Of a stretch of DNA of 64,000 nt, positions 59,777-64,000 are shown one piece after another. The stretch comes from Nyssa sinensis (taxonomy: Eukaryota; Streptophyta; Magnoliopsida; Cornales; Nyssaceae): NCBI GenBank assembly GCA_008638375.1, contig VIRR01000570.1, positions 170,640 to 234,639 on the forward strand, given 5' to 3'. How positions within the stretch are numbered: position 1 is the stretch's first letter; each line of letters begins with the position of its first letter. The notes beneath the pieces were generated by a model. That model made no database searches. It was not told the origin of the DNA and worked only from the letters and a program-made list of their open reading frames with translations. Both the position numbers and the translations under genes were made by a program.

Positions 59777-60139
59777 TGAAGAAAAACAGAATATCGAAAT
59801 ATAGATGGGGAACAAACACAAGAGAAGAAAAGAAATTGTATATTTCTTGATGATTATCACGAAGGCTCGAAGGTCCTATTTATACACAAAAAATGAATCA
59901 ATCTATACATGAATGAAGGTAATGGCGGAAGACAAGTTTCTTAATCTCAGCCCGTGTCTCTGGCGTTCTCCTTTTCTATTGTTACCGTTGTGTTGACCTT
60001 GCTATCCATGGAATGGTAGCATGAATCTTGGTCTTGATTTCTTCCCTGAGACGCCTTTGTGTTGACCTTGCTATCCATAGAATGATAGCATGAATTTTGG
60101 TCTTGATCTCTTCCCTGAGATCTTGTTGTTTCCTTAACA
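59777..60139 (-). repeat. 5' LTR of young copia element
   Basis: 363 bases, the same length as the 3' LTR and about 98 percent identical by eye. Confidence 0.92.
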
Positions 60140-60232
60140 TAAATTGCCTTAAAATCAAGGGTTTATATTTATGTGAATTACTCTCATTGTTTGTTTGCTT
60201 AGAAGATCCAAGAAAAATGATGCAAAATAAAA

Positions 60233-60580
60233 ATGAGAGGTATGGATTGATGGAGAAGTAGAGAAGTATATAGCGTGAGAGAGGGGTGGATGGATTGATG
60301 GAGAAGCAGAGAGGTATGTAGCATGAGAGAGGAAGGGATTGAGGGATGGATTGATGTAGAAGCATAGAGATGTAGCGTGAGAGAGGGAGGGATGGACGGA
60401 TGGATTGATGAGGAAGTAAAGAGGTATGTAACGTGAGAGAGGGAGGGATGGAGGGATAGAGGGATGGATTGGGGGAGAAGCAGAGAGATGTAGCGTGAAA
60501 GAGGGAGAGATGGACGGATAGATTGATGGAGAATTAGAGAGAGGGATGTAGCAGAGAGGTATGTAGCGTGAAAATTTGGG
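60233..60580. repeat. Minisatellite, ~58-base unit
   Basis: About six diverged copies of a unit containing GGATGGATTGATGGAGAAG and TATGTAGCGTGAGAGAGGGA. It keeps minus-strand frames open as Ser/Pro/Leu-rich repeats (HQSIHPSLPLSRYI), which are not a protein gene. Confidence 0.75.
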
Positions 60581-61068
60581 AGTGAATGAAAATTAAGAGT
60601 GAAAGAGATTTGGAAGGAAAAGAAGAAAAAAAATAATTTTTGCAAGAAAATGACATAAAGTAGTTTTTGGAATAAGATAAAAATTTGTAAAAAATTTGAG
60701 TAAAAAATTAAGTGATGATTAGCTAATATCAAATTTAAATTCATTTTCTGTTCAAATTTTAAGTAAAATTTAAATTTAAATTTCAGCCACCGCTATAGAT
60801 GCGCATACCATACGCATGGACCCAAGGAACTCTCCCGTACAACTCTGCGTCAGCTATACACTATACAGGACAGCTCGGTGGGTGCATTTCGAAGCAAGTG
60901 ACGAGATAAAAGGTCAGTGACCGTGGTTTGACGATGGAATTGAGGATATTTTAGTATTTTCATTTATAATCATCAGTGCGCTTCTTTTGCATTTCGTCAG
61001 GGGCCTCGACCACCATTTAGAGAGAGAAACAGGGAATAACACAGACAAGGTGGAGAGAGAGAGAGAGA

Positions 61069-64000
61069 ATGGAAGAGAGTGATGAGCTGAGGGCGAAAGC
61101 TATAACATCGACGGGCTTAACAGCAAACCCCAATCCGGAGGTCAATTCTTCCAAAAGCAGAGAAGAAGGCGAGCTCTCTTCATCCGACGACGACGTAATT
61201 TCATTTGAAAACCCTAATTCATCAACCCATTGTTTATTCGCCACGCAATTTCGTTCCTTTGCCTACGCGATTATTCTGTTGCTTTAGTGCGTTTGATGTT
61301 TTCATTCTAGGGAATGATCATATACATGCATCTCATCTGTGTTTGTATATGTTGTTGTTTTAGCCGTATCTGTGATTTGCTAATTTTGTTATTCGTTTCT
61401 GAAGGTTTTTTACTTGATGACATTTTCCCATTATTTCCCCCTTCCGGGGTTGCATTGTTTTGTGCTAAATCCGTATTTCCAGTTTGATTCAAATCTGGTG
61501 TTTGTGATTTTTTTTTTTTTAAGTTTGAAGCAATTTTTATGTATAGAATAGTCGTTCTTACGTGGAATTCGTAGCCGGTAGTATCTTGTTCTAGTTTTTC
61601 TAGTATTGGTTTTACTTCTCACTTTATTGTACTTTTCCTTGTACTTTTCAGTCGAGATTGCTTTTTCATTCTTGATCCTACGTAACTTATATTAATTTGA
61701 AAGCACTTATGTTCCATCCATATTATGTTTCTCTTTTAGTGTGGAATTCTTATTGGGTAAATTTTAACTTCCCCTAATATTATTCAAAAGGATACTGAGG
61801 GTGATTTGCAATCTTAATCCAGTCCTTTATTCCACAGGAACTTCCTGCTGGTTCCGTTGCTCGGATCACCAGTACGACTGCTGCTGGAAAGGAGCCTGTT
61901 CCAGTGGACCCAGTTAACAAAAACACCAAGGTGTCAAGGCAGGTAGGCATGATTAGCCATTACACTTGAATAGTTTATTTATTTTGTTTGGACTCTTAGC
62001 GGTTGGGACCTTTGGGTCCTACAGTATAGAATCATTCTGATCCCGCTTTTGCTCCAAACCATGGGCAGACACGGGGAGTGTTGATTTTGTCTCAACATGC
62101 TCCAAACTGAATTGGAATGATAATTTAGTGCATAAAAATCATTAATACACAATATGTTTTTCAGATTGGCATGGAAGTGATGGCAACCCCGCATTAATTG
62201 ATATATTTGGGTTGGTTATATCAGTTCATATGTTAACAATGAATTTTTGGGATGTGTTGATTCCCATATCTAAATACGTGTTTATTTCTTACTTACAAAT
62301 GTATATTAAAACACTTGACTAGGTGGTTTTATTGTTAAATTTGACACTGGATACCCCCGCTTCCCCAGAATCTGTGCTTGGTCTCTGGCGAGTAAATGAC
62401 GGACATGATTAAATTGAGATCAAGATAAGACCAATTTTCCCCTAATTTTGAATGTTAGTTTGATGTGTACTTTATATAGCTAGTTGATTTTGTCTCAACA
62501 CTGCTCCAACTGAATTGGAATGATAATTAGTGCATAAAAATCATTAACACATAATTATTTTCAGAATTTTCATGGAAGTGATGGCAACCCCGAATTAATT
62601 GATAATATTGGGTTGGTTATATCAGTCATATGTTAACAATTCAATTTTTGGGATGTGTTGATTCCCATATCTAACTACGTGTTTATTTCTTTACTTACAA
62701 ATGTATATTAAAACACTTGACTAGATGTGTTTTATTGTTAAATTCGACACTGTGATACCCCAGCTCCGCCAGAATCTGTGCTTGGTTTCTGGCGGGTAAA
62801 TGACGGGCATGATTAGATTGAGATCAAGATAAGACCAATTTTCCCCTAATTTTGAATGTTAGTTTCATTTTACTTTTGTATAGCTAGTTAGCTACTGAAG
62901 GATATATTAATTTTATGCTATTATTGTTAGCAATTTTTTTTCAATTCTAAAGTAATTCATATGTTGCTGAACTTATCTTTTGATGGTTTTCTACCTACTT
63001 TGCAGGGAAGTCTATTTCTACAAATAATTCTGCAAGTTTTGTTGATGTACCTTCCAGAACTTCTACTCAGCCGAACCCATAAGAGCTTTGAGAAGAATCG
63101 AGTGCCATTTGTGATAAGCTTTTCTGATGATGACAGTGGCAGTGACTCTGAGGAGTACACAGAAAAAAACTTTAGAAACTAAATGCAACTCACTTGGAGT
63201 TGATGCCAATAGAAGACCTCCTGCTTCATCGCTAGCAAAATCACAGATTTTACAGAGGACCACAAGAAATGAAACCAAAGTGATGCCCAAAAGGGTTGTC
63301 TTTAAGTCGCACATTTGTCTCATCAACGGCGAAAATCAATGGAGGCATTTCGAAGAATGGTGGGCCCTCATTTGTGGACCAAGGTCTCGTGTTAGAAATT
63401 TTAATACCCTGAAACAAAAATTATCTGGCTTGGAACGTAAAGGAAACCAAAATGTGCATTTGAACAGTAGGAAACTTCAAGACTTGCGCCAGCAGATTGC
63501 ACTCTGGGAAAACAAATTGCAAGCTTAAGCCTGCCCAGCAAAACAAGGAAACAATTTCAGGTTCATGTAGGGATTATAACATTTCAAACTTAAAAAATGA
63601 TGCAGATGGAAAATGTGGATCTGCTGAATTTGTACAGTTTGAACCAAAAGAGCCAGACAAGAGAGCGCCTAAAAGTTAGTGGAACTCATTCAAGTCAGTT
63701 ATCAGATGACCTACAAGAAACACTTGCTGCACAATCAATGTTAGCATCCGAAAAGTCTGTATTGGAGAAACGTGTTCACAAGAGTATAGATGATCGTAGC
63801 TGCCGTGATAAAGAAGTTCCCTTGGGCATAACGCACACAAGTGTTGCTCAATGGCCAAAGCAAGATGACAATCGGGGCCCTGCTTCTTCAGGAGATCCCT
63901 AATGGAGTCAAATATGGTGAATCTTTTGCTTATTTCTGTTAACTTCATCTTAGAATGTTAGCCTATGTTGAGCTGATTAATAAATGGGGTGCTTATGGCC
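61069..64000 (+). pseudogene. ZFC3H1-like protein, N-terminal, frameshifted
   Basis: Exon 1 (61069-61194) starts MEESDELRAKAITSTG and contains REEGELSSSDDD. Exon 2 (61838-61942) reads ELPAGSVARITSTTAAGKEP. Exon 3 starts at 63006 and contains the conserved-looking KNRVPFVISFSDDDSGSDSE. These fit the N-terminus of plant zinc-finger C3H1-domain proteins (ZFC3H1 helps nuclear exosome decay of RNA). In exon 3 the homologous text jumps frame repeatedly: near 63080, 63165, 63525, 63670 and 63898 (LETKCNSLGVDANRRPP, LQDLRQQIALWENK, FVQFEPKEPDK, RLKVSGTHSSQ, VPLGITHTSVAQWPKQDD). So it is a pseudogene or an error-laden assembly. It runs off the window; family assignment is from memory of related proteins. 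Confidence 0.6.
62081..62890 (+). repeat. 403-base tandem duplication in intron 2
   Basis: 62081-62483 and 62484-62890 are direct copies starting TTGATTTTGTCTCAACA, with single-base indels scattered through them. Confidence 0.85.

Larger units (their letters stand above)
54300..60139 (-). mobile_element. Young Ty1/copia element
   Basis: 5840 bases on the minus strand: two 363-base LTRs differing at only about eight positions by eye, perfect TAAAT target duplications (54295-54299, 60140-60144), a tRNA-iMet primer site, gag-pol in one frame apart from three TAG codons, and a polypurine tract. Low LTR divergence implies recent insertion. The RT catalytic motif reads YVND, so this copy is probably inactive. 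Confidence 0.95.
53903..60804. mobile_element. MITE-like element hosting a copia insertion
   Basis: The left end GGGCATCTCTAATGGTGACT is mirrored at the right end (inverted GCGCATCTATAGCGGTGGCT). Flanking 3-mers are TTA and ATA. The ends resemble the Tourist-like MITE at 16763. Without the 5.8-kb copia element it would be about 1.05 kb. Confidence 0.6.

Overview
The window reads as nuclear DNA of a core eudicot, probably a woody one. The AT-rich intergenic DNA, intron-containing genes with GT-AG junctions, a plant-type histone H4 promoter, Ty3/gypsy chromovirus and Ty1/copia LTR retrotransposons, Stowaway- and Tourist-like MITEs and an Au-like SINE all support this. There is no sign of bacterial, organellar or viral-genome DNA. 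Species cannot be fixed from the sequence alone.

Layout. 117-7299 is a chromodomain-bearing Ty3/gypsy element with a tRNA-iMet primer site and LTRs of about 1.3 kb; it interrupts a short minus-strand reading frame. 8755-9066 is an intact histone H4 gene with a textbook type I histone promoter element. 9.3-18 kb is AT-rich DNA holding a 590-bp solo LTR (11220-11809), an ALOG-domain gene fragment (13166-13429) and a nest of MITEs (16057-17933). 18273-23339 is an intact six-exon gene for an ACT-domain-repeat protein (ACR9/ACR10 type) with a SINE in intron 4.

24387-33053 is a decayed Ty1/copia element with perfect 5-bp target duplications, itself split by a 3.1-kb solo LTR. 33703-41013 is a second, related copia element with broken but readable gag-pol. 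42.9-43.9 kb is a decaying CCHC zinc-knuckle gene. 46302-47045 is an intact intronless enoyl-CoA delta isomerase gene, followed 26 bp after its stop by a MITE-like inverted repeat with arms of about 156 bp. 50234-50688 is a two-exon fragment of an ALY/THO4 mRNA-export factor. 51431-52008 is another solo LTR. 54300-60139 is a young minus-strand copia element inserted inside an older MITE-like element (53903-60804). 61069-64000 is a frameshift-riddled N-terminal copy of a ZFC3H1-like gene.

Only three host genes look functional (H4, ACR9-like, ECI-like). The rest is a layered record of transposon insertion and gene decay. The most interesting observation is that the two related copia elements at 24-33 kb and 33.7-41 kb lack the standard tRNA-iMet primer site. 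Each instead carries, just inside the 5' LTR, 14 nt complementary to a site in its own LTR. The two elements differ in sequence here but keep the complementarity, which suggests self-primed reverse transcription or a conserved U5-leader stem.
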